A stretch of DNA of 64,000 bases from Alphaproteobacteria bacterium (GTDB lineage: Bacteria > Pseudomonadota > Gammaproteobacteria > Burkholderiales > Burkholderiaceae_C): positions 102,053 to 166,052 of the forward strand of contig JASGCM010000004.1 of NCBI GenBank assembly GCA_030054175.1, written 5' to 3'. A program made the position numbers and the translations under genes. The notes beneath the pieces are model-generated. The model ran no database searches. It had not been told where the DNA came from and saw only the letters and a list, made by a program, of their open reading frames with translations. This document shows positions 37,900 through 46,991 of this stretch, in pieces; the first letter of the stretch is position 1; the number at the start of each line of letters is the position of its first letter.

Positions 37900-37904
37900 G
37901 GGGT

Positions 37905-39743
37905 TCAGAGGGCGACGGTTGAAATCCAGGGAAAGGCTGCGATGATGAAAACACCCACCAACAAAGCCACCAAATAGGGCCAAATGGCGCCGATCACTTC
38001 ATCGGGCTTAGCCCCGCCAATGCGGCATGCGATGTAAAACCCCACTCCGATGGGCGGCATCATCAAGCCCACGTTCATGGCACACACGATCACCATGGCG
38101 TAGTGGATGTCATGGATGCCCAATTTACGGGCAATGGGGAACATGATCGGAGCCAGCAACAACACGGCGGGCAAGCCTTCGAGCAAACAACCCAAAACCA
38201 GGAAAATGAAAATGGTGACCGCCATGAAACCAATCCATCCTCCGGGCAAGGTGGTCATGAAGGCCGACAGGTGCTGCACCACACCGCTTTGAGTGATGGA
38301 CCAGGCCATGGCCGAGGCGGCACCCAACACCAGCAACACGGCCCCTGAAAGAGCAGCGGTTTCGACCAGCATGCCGTAGAACTTGCGCCATCCAATGCCG
38401 CCGTAAATGAAGTGACCAACAATCAGGGCATAGACCACGGCCACGGTGGACACTTCGGTGGCGGTGGCCACGCCTTCGGCCACCGCACTGCGAATCAGGA
38501 AAGGCAAGACCAAGGCGGGTGCGGCCACCACAACATAGCGCCAGATGTCACGGCGGCTTGCACGGCGCGAGCCTGAGGTGTCTTCGTGGCGGGCTTTCCA
38601 TCGCGCCAACACGATCAACGCCAAAAGCAAAACCATGGCGACCACGAAGCCCGATTGGAACAGGCCTGCGATCGACACCCCGGCCACTGCGCCCAGAACG
38701 ATCAGCACGATGCTGGGAGGTACGGTATCGGCCATGGCGGCACCGGTGGCCAGCAAAGCCACCATTTCAGAGGGCTTGTTGCCGCGCCGTTTCATCTCGG
38801 GAAACAAGGCTGGCGCCACGGTGGCCATGTCAGAGACCTTGGAGCCCGATATGCCCGAGACAATGAACAGCGAGCCCAGCAGCACGTAAGACATACCGGC
38901 CTTGATGTGACCGATCAAAGAGGCGAGAAAATCCACGATGGCTTTGCCCATGCCGGTAGCATCGAGCACGCAACCCAAAAAAACGAAAATGGGAACCGAA
39001 ACCAGTACCACGCTGGACATGCCCTCGTCCATCCGACCAATGATCACGGTCAGAGGCACTTGGGTCGAGAAGCCCAGGTAACAGGCCGCCCCCAAACCGA
39101 AGCAAAAAGCAATTGGCACACCCAACACCAGACACACGGCCACCAAGCCAATGAGGAAAATGGGGATATTAAATAAACCCAGTTGCCACCAAAAATCAGA
39201 GCACTGCGAGCCCCCCCATCCCAATGCGACGACCACCAGAGCCGAAACCCATAAATCCATGCGCTTGGAGGTCTTGAGGGCCTGATTGACAACCATCAGC
39301 ACCATCAAAGCCAAGCCCAGAGCAATAGAGCCCACACGAACCGTGTTGGGCAAGTTCAAGGCCGGCGTCCTGATAAACCACTCGTCTTGCGCGTATTCAA
39401 TGGCAGGGCGCATCAGCACCAGCAACAAGGTGGTCACCAAGACCTGGGACATGGCGACGGCCCACTGTTTGGCCCGTGGGGGCAACAGGTCGACAAACAG
39501 GTTCAGGCGCAAATGCTCTTGACGATGCAAGGCGATGGCTGCCCCCGACATGGTGAGCCAGATGAAAGAAATCGAGACGACCTCTTCCGACCAGACCAGG
39601 GGCAAGCCAAACACATAGCGCGAGATCACCCCGCCCAACAGCAAGACCGTGATCAGCAAGGTCAACGCAGCGGCCACCGCTTCCAGAGGCCACATCCACC
39701 TCGACTGTCCGTCGTGCTGGGCGGCAGCCCCCACATCACTCAT
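37905..39743 (-). CDS. TRAP transporter, fused DctQ-DctM permease
   Basis: 612 residues joining both membrane subunits. Residues 1 to about 170 are the small DctQ part (VISRYVFGLPLVWSEEVVSI, HRQEHLRLNLFVDLL); the rest is the large DctM part with repeated helices (GVPIAFCFGLGAACYLGF, GSLFIVSGISGSKVSDMATV, PPSIVLIVLGAVAGVSIAGL, MMPPIGVGFYIACRIG). It takes up a carboxylate using the Na+ gradient, in partnership with the DctP receptor directly upstream on the same strand. Confidence 0.93.
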   Translation of the reverse strand: MSDVGAAAQHDGQSRWMWPLEAVAAALTLLITVLLLGGVISRYVFGLPLVWSEEVVSISFIWLTMSGAAIALHRQEHLRLNLFVDLLPPRAKQWAVAMSQVLVTTLLLVLMRPAIEYAQDEWFIRTPALNLPNTVRVGSIALGLALMVLMVVNQALKTSKRMDLWVSALVVVALGWGGSQCSDFWWQLGLFNIPIFLIGLVAVCLVLGVPIAFCFGLGAACYLGFSTQVPLTVIIGRMDEGMSSVVLVSVPIFVFLGCVLDATGMGKAIVDFLASLIGHIKAGMSYVLLGSLFIVSGISGSKVSDMATVAPALFPEMKRRGNKPSEMVALLATGAAMADTVPPSIVLIVLGAVAGVSIAGLFQSGFVVAMVLLLALIVLARWKARHEDTSGSRRASRRDIWRYVVVAAPALVLPFLIRSAVAEGVATATEVSTVAVVYALIVGHFIYGGIGWRKFYGMLVETAALSGAVLLVLGAASAMAWSITQSGVVQHLSAFMTTLPGGWIGFMAVTIFIFLVLGCLLEGLPAVLLLAPIMFPIARKLGIHDIHYAMVIVCAMNVGLMMPPIGVGFYIACRIGGAKPDEVIGAIWPYLVALLVGVFIIAAFPWISTVAL

Positions 39744-39758
39744 GGCTTCCCCTGGGCT

Positions 39759-40769
39759 TTAGCCGAGCTTGCCGGTGTAGCGCTCCAGCACAGACCAGGC
39801 CTCGTCACCGAACTTGCCTTGCCACTCTTTATAGAAACCTGCCGTGCGGAGTTTGTCGCGGAAGCCGTCAGTGCGCGGGGTGTTAAATACCATACCGCTG
39901 GCTTCCAAACTTTGACGCAGTTGGGAGTCTTGAGCGGCCAAATCGGCGCGCTCGGCCATGGCGGCTGCGTTGATGTGCTTGGCGGTGATTTGTTGAATGT
40001 CGGCCGGCAGACGATCCCAGGCGCGGCGGTTGACCAGCGTCCAGAATCCATCCCACATGTGGTTGGTGACCGAGCAGTATTTCTGCACTTCAAACAGTTT
40101 GAAGTTGGAGATCACGGCCAGCGGGTTCTCTTGACCATCGACCACCTTGGTCTGCAAGGCGGTGTACATCTCGGAAGCATTGATCGAGGTCGGTGCCGAA
40201 TCAAAGGCCTTGAAGAGAGAGGTCCACATCGGAGAAACCGGGACGCGGATCTTGAAGCCACGCAGGTCGTCAGCGGTATTGATGGGCTTGGTTGCACTGG
40301 TCATCTGGCGGAAACCGTTGTCCCAGATTTTGTCCAGCGCCAAAATGTTGGCCTTGGCGATTTGGGCCCGAATGTAGGCTCCGACGTCACCGTCCATGGC
40401 TTTCCAAACCGTGTCGTAGTTGGAGAAGGCGAAACCCAGGCCGTTCAAGGCTGCAGGGGTCACGAGGGTCGACAGGATCAGGCCTGAGAGGTTGAACATT
40501 TCTACACCGCCCGAGCGCAATTGGCTGAGGGTGTCGGTGTCATTGCCCAATTGGTTGCTGGGGAACACTTGGACATCGAGCCGACCGTTGGTCTCTTTGG
40601 CAATGGCCTCAACCGCCTCTTTCAGGCGGACGTTCATGGGGTGCTGGGGCGGTTGGTTGTTGGCGTACTTGAAAGTGAACTGCGCTTTTTGGGCATACGC
40701 CAGCGGCAGACCGGCGGTCAAGGTGGCGGCACCCGAAGCGATGACGAGGGAGCGACGTGAGAGGATCAT
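39759..40769 (-). CDS. TRAP transporter substrate-binding protein (DctP family)
   Basis: 336 residues with a signal (MILSRRSLVIASGAATLTAG, cleavage after AYA) and DctP landmarks: FKYANNQPPQHPMNVRLKEA, VFPSNQLGNDTDTLSQLRSG, FKIRVPVSPMWTSLFKAF and EMYTALQTKVVDGQENPL. The conserved Arg of the RVP motif usually contacts the ligand carboxylate. Upstream of the fused permease; the ligand is unknown. Confidence 0.92.
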   Translation of the reverse strand: MILSRRSLVIASGAATLTAGLPLAYAQKAQFTFKYANNQPPQHPMNVRLKEAVEAIAKETNGRLDVQVFPSNQLGNDTDTLSQLRSGGVEMFNLSGLILSTLVTPAALNGLGFAFSNYDTVWKAMDGDVGAYIRAQIAKANILALDKIWDNGFRQMTSATKPINTADDLRGFKIRVPVSPMWTSLFKAFDSAPTSINASEMYTALQTKVVDGQENPLAVISNFKLFEVQKYCSVTNHMWDGFWTLVNRRAWDRLPADIQQITAKHINAAAMAERADLAAQDSQLRQSLEASGMVFNTPRTDGFRDKLRTAGFYKEWQGKFGDEAWSVLERYTGKLG

Positions 40770-40804
40770 GGAAGTCTCCTGAAGTAATGGGGATGGAACG
40801 GGAT

Positions 40805-41629
40805 TCAATGTGAGCTGTCGGGGGGTTGTCCCACGTGACGGATTTCCGGATCGTTGCGACGAAGGGTCGGCAAGCCCACGCCGGAAGCGTCAAAGCCACC
40901 GTCGACAGCCAAGAATTGACCGTTGATGTAACTGGCTTGGCTGCTGCACAAAAAGCCGACGGTTTGGGCCATTTCCTGCGGCGAACCATAGCGGCCCAAC
41001 GGAATGGTGTCGATGTAATCTGAGCGGATGGCCACACTGTGGACCAATTTGGCCATTTCGGTCTCAACCGGTCCAGGGCAGACGGCATTGACCCGCACGC
41101 CGTAGTTGCCCAATTCTGCGGCGTACTGCTTGGTCAGGTGAATGATCGCCGCTTTGCTGGTGCCATAAGCCACACGCAAGGTGCTGGCGCGAAGGCCCGA
41201 AATGGAGGCGATGTTCACGATAGCCCCCGATTTCTGCTTGGCCATGATGCGACCAAAGGCCTGGCTGCACAGAAAGGCCCCGTCCAGATTGGTGCCCAAA
41301 ACGTAACGCCACTCTTCGAAAGTGGTTTCCAAGACTGGTTTGAAGACGGCCACTCCGGCATTGTTGACCAGGGCATCGGCGCGGCCCCAACGGGCCATCA
41401 CCTGTTGGGCCGCCGATTCGACCTGCTCGGGCTTGGACACATCGGCATGGAGCCCCATCACATCATCAGAGCGGGCCAAGTGGTCTACAGTCTGTCGCAA
41501 GGTGTCAGCGTCGGTGTCGATGAGGACGATGCGGTGGCCGTGTTCCAAGAACCACTGACCGACCGCCAGGCCGATGCCACGGGCACCACCCGTCACAACA
41601 GCCACAGGGGTGGGGGACTTTGTATTCAT
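40805..41629 (-). CDS. SDR family oxidoreductase
   Basis: 274 residues with the classical short-chain dehydrogenase motifs: NAD(P) site VVTGGARGIGLAVGQWF, structural NNAGVAVF, catalytic Ser in IVNIASISGLRAS and the YGTSKAAIIHL catalytic pair. Asp in IVLIDTDADTL after strand 2 suggests NAD preference. Start MNTKSPTPVA at 41629 fits the family; longer frames lack homology. First gene of the SDR-TRAP-E1 cluster and probably the oxidation step for the imported substrate (inference). Confidence 0.9.
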   Translation of the reverse strand: MNTKSPTPVAVVTGGARGIGLAVGQWFLEHGHRIVLIDTDADTLRQTVDHLARSDDVMGLHADVSKPEQVESAAQQVMARWGRADALVNNAGVAVFKPVLETTFEEWRYVLGTNLDGAFLCSQAFGRIMAKQKSGAIVNIASISGLRASTLRVAYGTSKAAIIHLTKQYAAELGNYGVRVNAVCPGPVETEMAKLVHSVAIRSDYIDTIPLGRYGSPQEMAQTVGFLCSSQASYINGQFLAVDGGFDASGVGLPTLRRNDPEIRHVGQPPDSSH

Positions 41630-41883
41630 GCCAACCATCATAGTGCATGACAGGTGCGGGTCTGCCTGCAACATGAATTGCGCCCCCCAGGATGGAGTCG
41701 CTTTTGATAGCATGAGGGGCAACCCCGATTCAAAACCATTCATACAGGCGGGTTTTGATTGACTCTGGTCAATAGACTTCCAACACAATCCCTAGTGTTT
41801 CCCCTAAAAGAGAAACCACTTTTGTTTTTTTGTCATCTAATGGGTACAACTTCACTTCCATCATGGTTTAACAGGAGATTGTC

Positions 41884-42930
41884 ATGAAATTTGTTCTCCA
41901 GCCCCCCCCTGCGGCTCTGTCCCGTGGACGGCGCGGCTTGCGTACTTTGGCGGTTGCAACCTTGGTTGGACTGCTCGCCACCACCTCGGCTTGGGCACAG
42001 GGTTGGCAGCCCACCAAATCGGTAGAGTTCATCGTGCCTGCAGGCACTGGCGGCGGCGCCGACCAAATGGCTCGTTTTGTCCAGGGTCTGATCACCAAGC
42101 ACAAATTGATGAATCAGCCACTGGTGGTCTTGAACAAATCTGGCGGCGCTGGTGCAGAAGGCTTTTTGGACGCCAAAAATGCACGTCCTGATGGTCACAA
42201 AATCATCATCACCCTGTCCAACTTGTTCACCACCCCCTTGGCTACGGGGGTGCCATTCAACTGGAAAGAGCTGACCCCCGTACAAATGTTGGCCCTGGAC
42301 GAGTTCGTCCTGTGGGTCAATGCAGAATCCCCCTACAAGACAGTAGCCGATTATGTGAAGGCGGTGAAGTCGGCCGAGGACGGCAAATTCAAGATGGGCG
42401 GCACCGGCTCGAAGCAGGAAGACCAAATCATCACCGTGGCGCTGGAAAAAGCCATGGGCAAAAAAATGACCTACATTCCTTTCAAGGGGGGTGGCGATGT
42501 GGCCGTGCAATTGGTGGGCAAGCACATTGACAGCACCGTCAACAACCCGATTGAGGCCGCCTCGCATTGGAAAGCCGGCACCCTGCGCGCCTTGTGCGTG
42601 TTCGACCACGACCCCTTGCCTTATCCGAACAAGATCACCCCGACCCAATCCTGGAAGGACGTGCCCACTTGCCGTTCACAAGGACTGGATGTGGAGTATT
42701 TGATGCTGCGCGGCATTTTCATGCCACCCAAATCCACACCGGCTCAAGTGGCCTATTTTCAGGAAGTCTTTAGCAAGGTTCGTGCCCTGCCCGAGTGGAA
42801 AGAATTCCTGGAAGCTGGCGCTTTCAAGGACATGTCGCTGAGCGGAAAAGACTACATCGACTGGCTGACCAAAGCAGAAGCTGAGCACACCCGTCTGATG
42901 ACCGAAGCCGGTTTCCTGGCCAAGAAGTAA
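41884..42930 (+). CDS. tctC: Tripartite tricarboxylate transporter receptor (Bug/TctC family)
   Basis: 348 residues, signal peptide near residues 20-39 (AVATLVGLLATTSAWAQ), then VEFIVPAGTGGGADQMARF, LNKSGGAGAEGFLDAKNARP and KMTYIPFKGGGDVAVQLVG. Periplasmic receptor for the tctBA permease just downstream. A good site AACAGGAGATTGTC precedes the ATG. The leader (41630-41883) has no other gene. Confidence 0.9.
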   Translation: MKFVLQPPPAALSRGRRGLRTLAVATLVGLLATTSAWAQGWQPTKSVEFIVPAGTGGGADQMARFVQGLITKHKLMNQPLVVLNKSGGAGAEGFLDAKNARPDGHKIIITLSNLFTTPLATGVPFNWKELTPVQMLALDEFVLWVNAESPYKTVADYVKAVKSAEDGKFKMGGTGSKQEDQIITVALEKAMGKKMTYIPFKGGGDVAVQLVGKHIDSTVNNPIEAASHWKAGTLRALCVFDHDPLPYPNKITPTQSWKDVPTCRSQGLDVEYLMLRGIFMPPKSTPAQVAYFQEVFSKVRALPEWKEFLEAGAFKDMSLSGKDYIDWLTKAEAEHTRLMTEAGFLAKK

Positions 42931-42939
42931 CTAACGTTA

Positions 42940-42970
42940 CCCCGGAGCCATTGAACTCCGGGGCATTTTT
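42940..42970 (+). terminator. Intercistronic hairpin between tctC and tctB
   Basis: CCCCGGAG / CTCCGGGG perfect eight-pair stem with an eight-base loop followed by CATTTTT. It would terminate part of the transcripts after tctC, giving excess receptor over the membrane subunits, a common layout in binding-protein transporters. Confidence 0.75.
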
Positions 42971-42988
42971 CAACGAGGGAGTTTTTTG

Positions 42989-43483
42989 ATGAGCAATCAA
43001 CATGTTCAGCACCGCTGGGCAGAGGTTGTTGTGGCCTTGTTTTTTTCCCTGATCGGCTCAGCGGTGATTTGGGACAGCCTGCGTGTCGGTATGCAGTGGG
43101 GAGATGACGGCCCACAACCGGGTTATTTTCCGTTCTACATCGGTGTGCTTTTGCTGCTGGGTGCTGCCAAAGTGCTGTGGGGCGTGATCAGCCACTGGGA
43201 CCATGACACCATGACCGATTCTTTTGCCACCTACGAAGAGTTGGGACTGGTCATGAAAATGTTCTGGCCCACCATCGTTTATGTGGGGACCATTTTTGTG
43301 CTGGGTCTGTATGTGGCATCGGCCTTGTTCATTGCTTTTTTCATGATCTGGCAGGGCAAATACAGCGGCTTCAAGGCGACCACCGTGGGCATTGCTGTGC
43401 CCTTGGTGTTATTCGCACTGTTTGAAATTTGGTTCCTCTTGCCCCTGCCCAAGGGGCCTCTTGAAGCTCTGTTTGGATTCTGA
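42989..43483 (+). CDS. tctB: Tripartite tricarboxylate transporter small membrane subunit
   Basis: 164 residues with four predicted membrane helices and the TctB N-terminal pattern (WAEVVVALFFSLIGSAVIWD followed by GDDGPQPGYFPFYIG). It works with TctA. ATG at 42989 follows GAGGGAG. It is three bases upstream of tctA. Confidence 0.9.
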   Translation: MSNQHVQHRWAEVVVALFFSLIGSAVIWDSLRVGMQWGDDGPQPGYFPFYIGVLLLLGAAKVLWGVISHWDHDTMTDSFATYEELGLVMKMFWPTIVYVGTIFVLGLYVASALFIAFFMIWQGKYSGFKATTVGIAVPLVLFALFEIWFLLPLPKGPLEALFGF

Positions 43484-43485
43484 AC

Positions 43486-44979
43486 ATGGATGAACTCAAC
43501 AGTCTGTTTCAGGGCTTTGCAGTTGCCCTGACTTTTCAGAACATATTGCTGATGCTGATCGGCATTTTGCTGGGCGTGCTGATTGGTGTGTTGCCCGGCT
43601 TGGGTGGCGCCAATGGCGTGGCCATCTTGCTGCCACTGACCTTCAGCATGTCGCCAACTTCGGCCATCATCATGTTGTCGTGCATCTACTGGGGGGCCCT
43701 GTTTGGCGGCGCCATTACCTCGGTGCTGTTCAACATTCCTGGAGAACCCTGGTCTGTGGCCACCACCTTCGACGGCTACCCTTTGGCTCAAAAGGGCAAA
43801 GCCGCCCAGGCCCTGACCGCTGCCTTCACCTCTTCTTTCATCGGAGCCCTCTTCGCCGTGTTGATGGTGACCTTCCTTGCTCCAGTGGTGGCCAAATTTG
43901 CCCTGAACTTCGGTCCACCTGAATTCTTTGCAGTCCAGTTGCTGACATTCTGTAGTTTCATTGGCATGTCCAAAGAACCTCCCTCCAAAACCCTGATGGC
44001 CATGATGCTGGGCTTTGCTCTGGCAGCCGTGGGTCTGGACAGCGTGACGGGCACTCTTCGCATGACCTTTGGACAAGAGTCGCTGCTGCAAGGCTTTGAC
44101 TTCCTGGTGGCGGTGATCGGTCTGTTTGGTGTGGGCGAGATTTTGCTGACCATGGAAGAAGGCTTGGCCTTCAAGGGCCAAAAGGGACGCATCAGCCTGC
44201 GTGACGTGCTGGAAACCTGGGCCGAGCTGCCCCGCTACTGGGCCACATCGATTCGCGCATGCCTGATCGGGTGCTGGATGGGCATTACCCCTGGTGGCGC
44301 CACCCCGGCTTCATTCATGAGTTATGGCATGGCCAAACGCTTGTCCAAGACCCCTGACGAGTTCGGTAAAGGCAAAATCGAAGGGGTCGTAGCCCCCGAG
44401 ACCGCAGCGCACGCCGCCGGCACCAGCGCCCTGCTGCCCATGCTGACCTTAGGCATCCCTGGCTCGCCCACCGCCGCCGTGTTACTGGGCGGCTTGCTGA
44501 TTTGGGGTTTGCAACCTGGCCCGATGCTGTTCCAAGAGCAAAAAGATTTCGTTTGGGGTCTGATCGCCTCGATGTACCTGGGCAACATTGCCGGCCTGAT
44601 CGTGGTGCTGACTACGGTGCCTTGGTGGGCTGCCATCTTGCGCATCCCCTTCTCGATCATTGCCCCTGTCATCGTTGTGATCTGCGCGGTGGGCGCCTAC
44701 ACCGTGCACAACCACATGTTTGATGTGGTGATGATGCTGGTGTTCGGTGTCCTGGGTTATGCCTTCAAGAAGCTCAGCTACCCTCTGGCCCCACTGGTAT
44801 TGGCTCTGGTTCTGGGAGACATGGCCGAGTCCAGCTTCCGCCAGTCGATGCTGATTTCCAAGGGTTCCTTGGGTGTTTTCTTCGAAAACTGGCTGGCAGG
44901 TGGCATCACTGCCTTGGCCTTGCTCATGTTGGTGTGGCCCTTGATTGGCAAGATACGACGCAAGAAGGACAACAACTGA
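43486..44979 (+). CDS. tctA: Tripartite tricarboxylate transporter large membrane subunit
   Basis: 497 residues with about twelve helices and the family signatures GVLIGVLPGLGGANGVAILL, YWGALFGGAITSVLFNIPGE and, in the second half, TLGIPGSPTAAVLLGGLLIW. It transports a carboxylate together with TctB and the TctC receptor. The end is followed by a strong terminator. Confidence 0.94.
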   Translation: MDELNSLFQGFAVALTFQNILLMLIGILLGVLIGVLPGLGGANGVAILLPLTFSMSPTSAIIMLSCIYWGALFGGAITSVLFNIPGEPWSVATTFDGYPLAQKGKAAQALTAAFTSSFIGALFAVLMVTFLAPVVAKFALNFGPPEFFAVQLLTFCSFIGMSKEPPSKTLMAMMLGFALAAVGLDSVTGTLRMTFGQESLLQGFDFLVAVIGLFGVGEILLTMEEGLAFKGQKGRISLRDVLETWAELPRYWATSIRACLIGCWMGITPGGATPASFMSYGMAKRLSKTPDEFGKGKIEGVVAPETAAHAAGTSALLPMLTLGIPGSPTAAVLLGGLLIWGLQPGPMLFQEQKDFVWGLIASMYLGNIAGLIVVLTTVPWWAAILRIPFSIIAPVIVVICAVGAYTVHNHMFDVVMMLVFGVLGYAFKKLSYPLAPLVLALVLGDMAESSFRQSMLISKGSLGVFFENWLAGGITALALLMLVWPLIGKIRRKKDNN

Positions 44980-45018
44980 ATGCGCAAATCCTGAAGCGTG
45001 TCAGAACACATTCAGTCA

Positions 45019-45042
45019 GGGGCCCATCCGGGCCCCTTTTTT
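45019..45042 (+). terminator. Rho-independent terminator after tctA
   Basis: GGGGCCC / GGGCCCC stem with loop ATCC and six T's. It ends the tctCBA transcript and separates it from the headless oxidoreductase gene. Confidence 0.9.
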
Positions 45043-45065
45043 CGTCTTCTCCTTGGATTTGTCTT

Positions 45066-45859
45066 GGACGGTCGCCACCCCGTTTGCCATCGAATTGGCC
45101 GAAGCCGATGAACTGATTTCACTGGCACGGCAAAAGAATCTTAAATTCACCATTGGTTACTCACAGCGTTTCAATCCCAAATACGCCTACGTCAAAAAGG
45201 CGTTGAACGATGGCACGATCGGGAGGGCGGTCAGCGTGCTGGTCAGCCGTCACATCACGCGCAGCCTGGGCAAGAAAATCTCAGGTCGCATCAAGCTGTC
45301 ACCTGCAGCCATGGAGTCAACCCACGATCTCGACTTCGTGTTGTGGTGCCTGGCGCCCGCCAAGCCGGTGAAGGTCTATTCCCAAGTCAACTACGGGGCC
45401 ATGCGCGAGAGTACAGGCGCCGACATTCCCGACACCCAGTGGATCACGGTCACCTTGGACAATGGCCTGAGCTTTGTGGTGGGTGGGGGTTGGAGTCTGC
45501 CTCCGGGTTATCCGAATTTCTCCTCGACCTGGATCGAGTTCGTTGGCACCGATGGGGCCTTGCTGGTCGATGACTCTCACAAAGACGTGATTCTCAACAC
45601 CATGGCCAAGGGCATGCAACTCCCGATGTCGACCATGCCCGGCGAGCCAGTCGATCACATGTTTGCCGGCCCCATGGCCCAAGAAACCATCCACTTCATT
45701 GAGGCGGTGGCACTTGATCGCGATGTGTTGGTGACCGCCGAGCAAGCCCGCACCGTGATGGAGGTCTACATGGCCGCCGATGTGTCGGCCGAAACCGGAA
45801 TGCCCGTGACTCTGCCCATGAAGTCCGAGCCTCGTCTTCAACGAGTGGGAGAGCGTTGA
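45066..45859 (+). pseudogene. Gfo/Idh/MocA oxidoreductase lacking its NAD-binding domain
   Basis: Homology starts abruptly in ATPFAIELAEADELISLARQ, which aligns with the mid-protein EKP-type segment of the family, and continues through GYSQRFNPKYAYVKKAL, ESTHDLDFVLW (likely catalytic histidine) and the C-terminal beta domain. About 100 N-terminal residues with the Rossmann glycine motif are missing, and no start fits. A 5' deletion placed the remnant directly behind the tctA terminator. The body is otherwise well preserved, so loss looks recent. Confidence 0.8.
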
Positions 45860-45889
45860 GATGCGTGATCGAGAAGCAAAAAAATCGGC

Positions 45890-46972
45890 TTGGCCATTGT
45901 TGGGGCGGGCCGCGTGGGCCTGTTTCGTGGTGAGGTGGCCATGCGTCATCCGCAAGTGGGCTGGATCGGCATCGCCGAGAAAAACCCAGAGCGTGCCAAA
46001 CTGGTGGGCGAAAAGCTCAAAGCCGACTTCATTACCGACGATTACCGCACCCTGCTCAATCGCCCTGAAGTCAACGCTGTCATCATCAGCACCGATGAGC
46101 ACTTGCACGTAGATCCCATCTTGCATGCAGTTGAACGCGGTCAATCGCTGATGATCGAAAAACCCTTGGCGACCGACCTGGCCGACTCGGCCCGCGTGTT
46201 GCAAGCGATCGAAAAAGCCGGTGTAGACGCCGTGATCGGCTATACCCAGCGGTTTCGCCGCCGCTGGTTAGCCGCCAAGGAAAAAGTGCGCTCAGGCTCT
46301 TTGGGAGATGTGACTCTGGTCACCTCGCGCGCCTTCATGAACCGATTGGTCGCGATCGACAACTATAAGCGCACCGACCACCCACACAAAATATCGCCCA
46401 TGGTGATCAGCGGCACGCACGCCCTGGACATCGTCATGTGGATGATGGAGGCCAAAACCCCTGTCGAGGTGTACGCACGCGCCATCGACAAGGCTTTGGG
46501 GCCCGAGTGGAAAGGCATCGACGCGACCACCGGCATGATCACCTTCAGTGATGGATCGGTGTATCAATCGACGATCTCCTGGGCATTGCCCGTGGTCTGG
46601 CCCGGCGCAGTTTACAGCCTTGATGTCGGCATCGTTGGCACCGAAGGGGTGTTGACCATCGACGATACACACCGCGACATCGTCTTGGCAACCAGCCGCT
46701 TTCAGGGTGAGGGCTATGCCCCTGACCAATCTCGCCGCGTCGACTTCCTCGGCAGTTACCCTCCGGGTGATATGGCTTTGGGCGAACTGCGCGGTCCCAT
46801 GCGAGAGGAAACCGACTCGTGGCTCAACCGCGTGTCGCTGGGTTTGCCAACACAGGCTGCCACAGCCCGAGAGGCTCACCGCAATCTGATGCTTACCAAG
46901 GCCTTCGATCTGTCGGCCCGCACCCACAAGCCGGTGAAACTGCCACTGGCGCCTGAAGACGACATTTACTGA
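45890..46972 (+). CDS. Gfo/Idh/MocA family oxidoreductase (5' end probably frameshifted)
   Basis: 360 residues with the Rossmann motif AIVGAGRVGLFRGE, the EKPLA motif (MIEKPLATDLADSARV), GYTQRFRRRW and the C-terminal beta sheet domain. Reduces or oxidises a sugar-like or cyclitol-like substrate with NAD(P). The TTG at 45890 falls inside the first strand, so the true start is likely the ATG at 45861. That frame meets it only if the A7 run (45878-45884) gains one A, giving EAKKIGLAIVG. A homopolymer error or a real lesion is possible. Confidence 0.8.
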   Translation: MAIVGAGRVGLFRGEVAMRHPQVGWIGIAEKNPERAKLVGEKLKADFITDDYRTLLNRPEVNAVIISTDEHLHVDPILHAVERGQSLMIEKPLATDLADSARVLQAIEKAGVDAVIGYTQRFRRRWLAAKEKVRSGSLGDVTLVTSRAFMNRLVAIDNYKRTDHPHKISPMVISGTHALDIVMWMMEAKTPVEVYARAIDKALGPEWKGIDATTGMITFSDGSVYQSTISWALPVVWPGAVYSLDVGIVGTEGVLTIDDTHRDIVLATSRFQGEGYAPDQSRRVDFLGSYPPGDMALGELRGPMREETDSWLNRVSLGLPTQAATAREAHRNLMLTKAFDLSARTHKPVKLPLAPEDDIY

Positions 46973-46991
46973 AATGAAAGGGGGCCACACC

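Noticed and set aside
39387..40487. 366-codon plus-strand frame opposite the TRAP genes
   Set aside because: Antisense of dctP/dctQM, rich in Gly, Gln, Arg and His; no homology.
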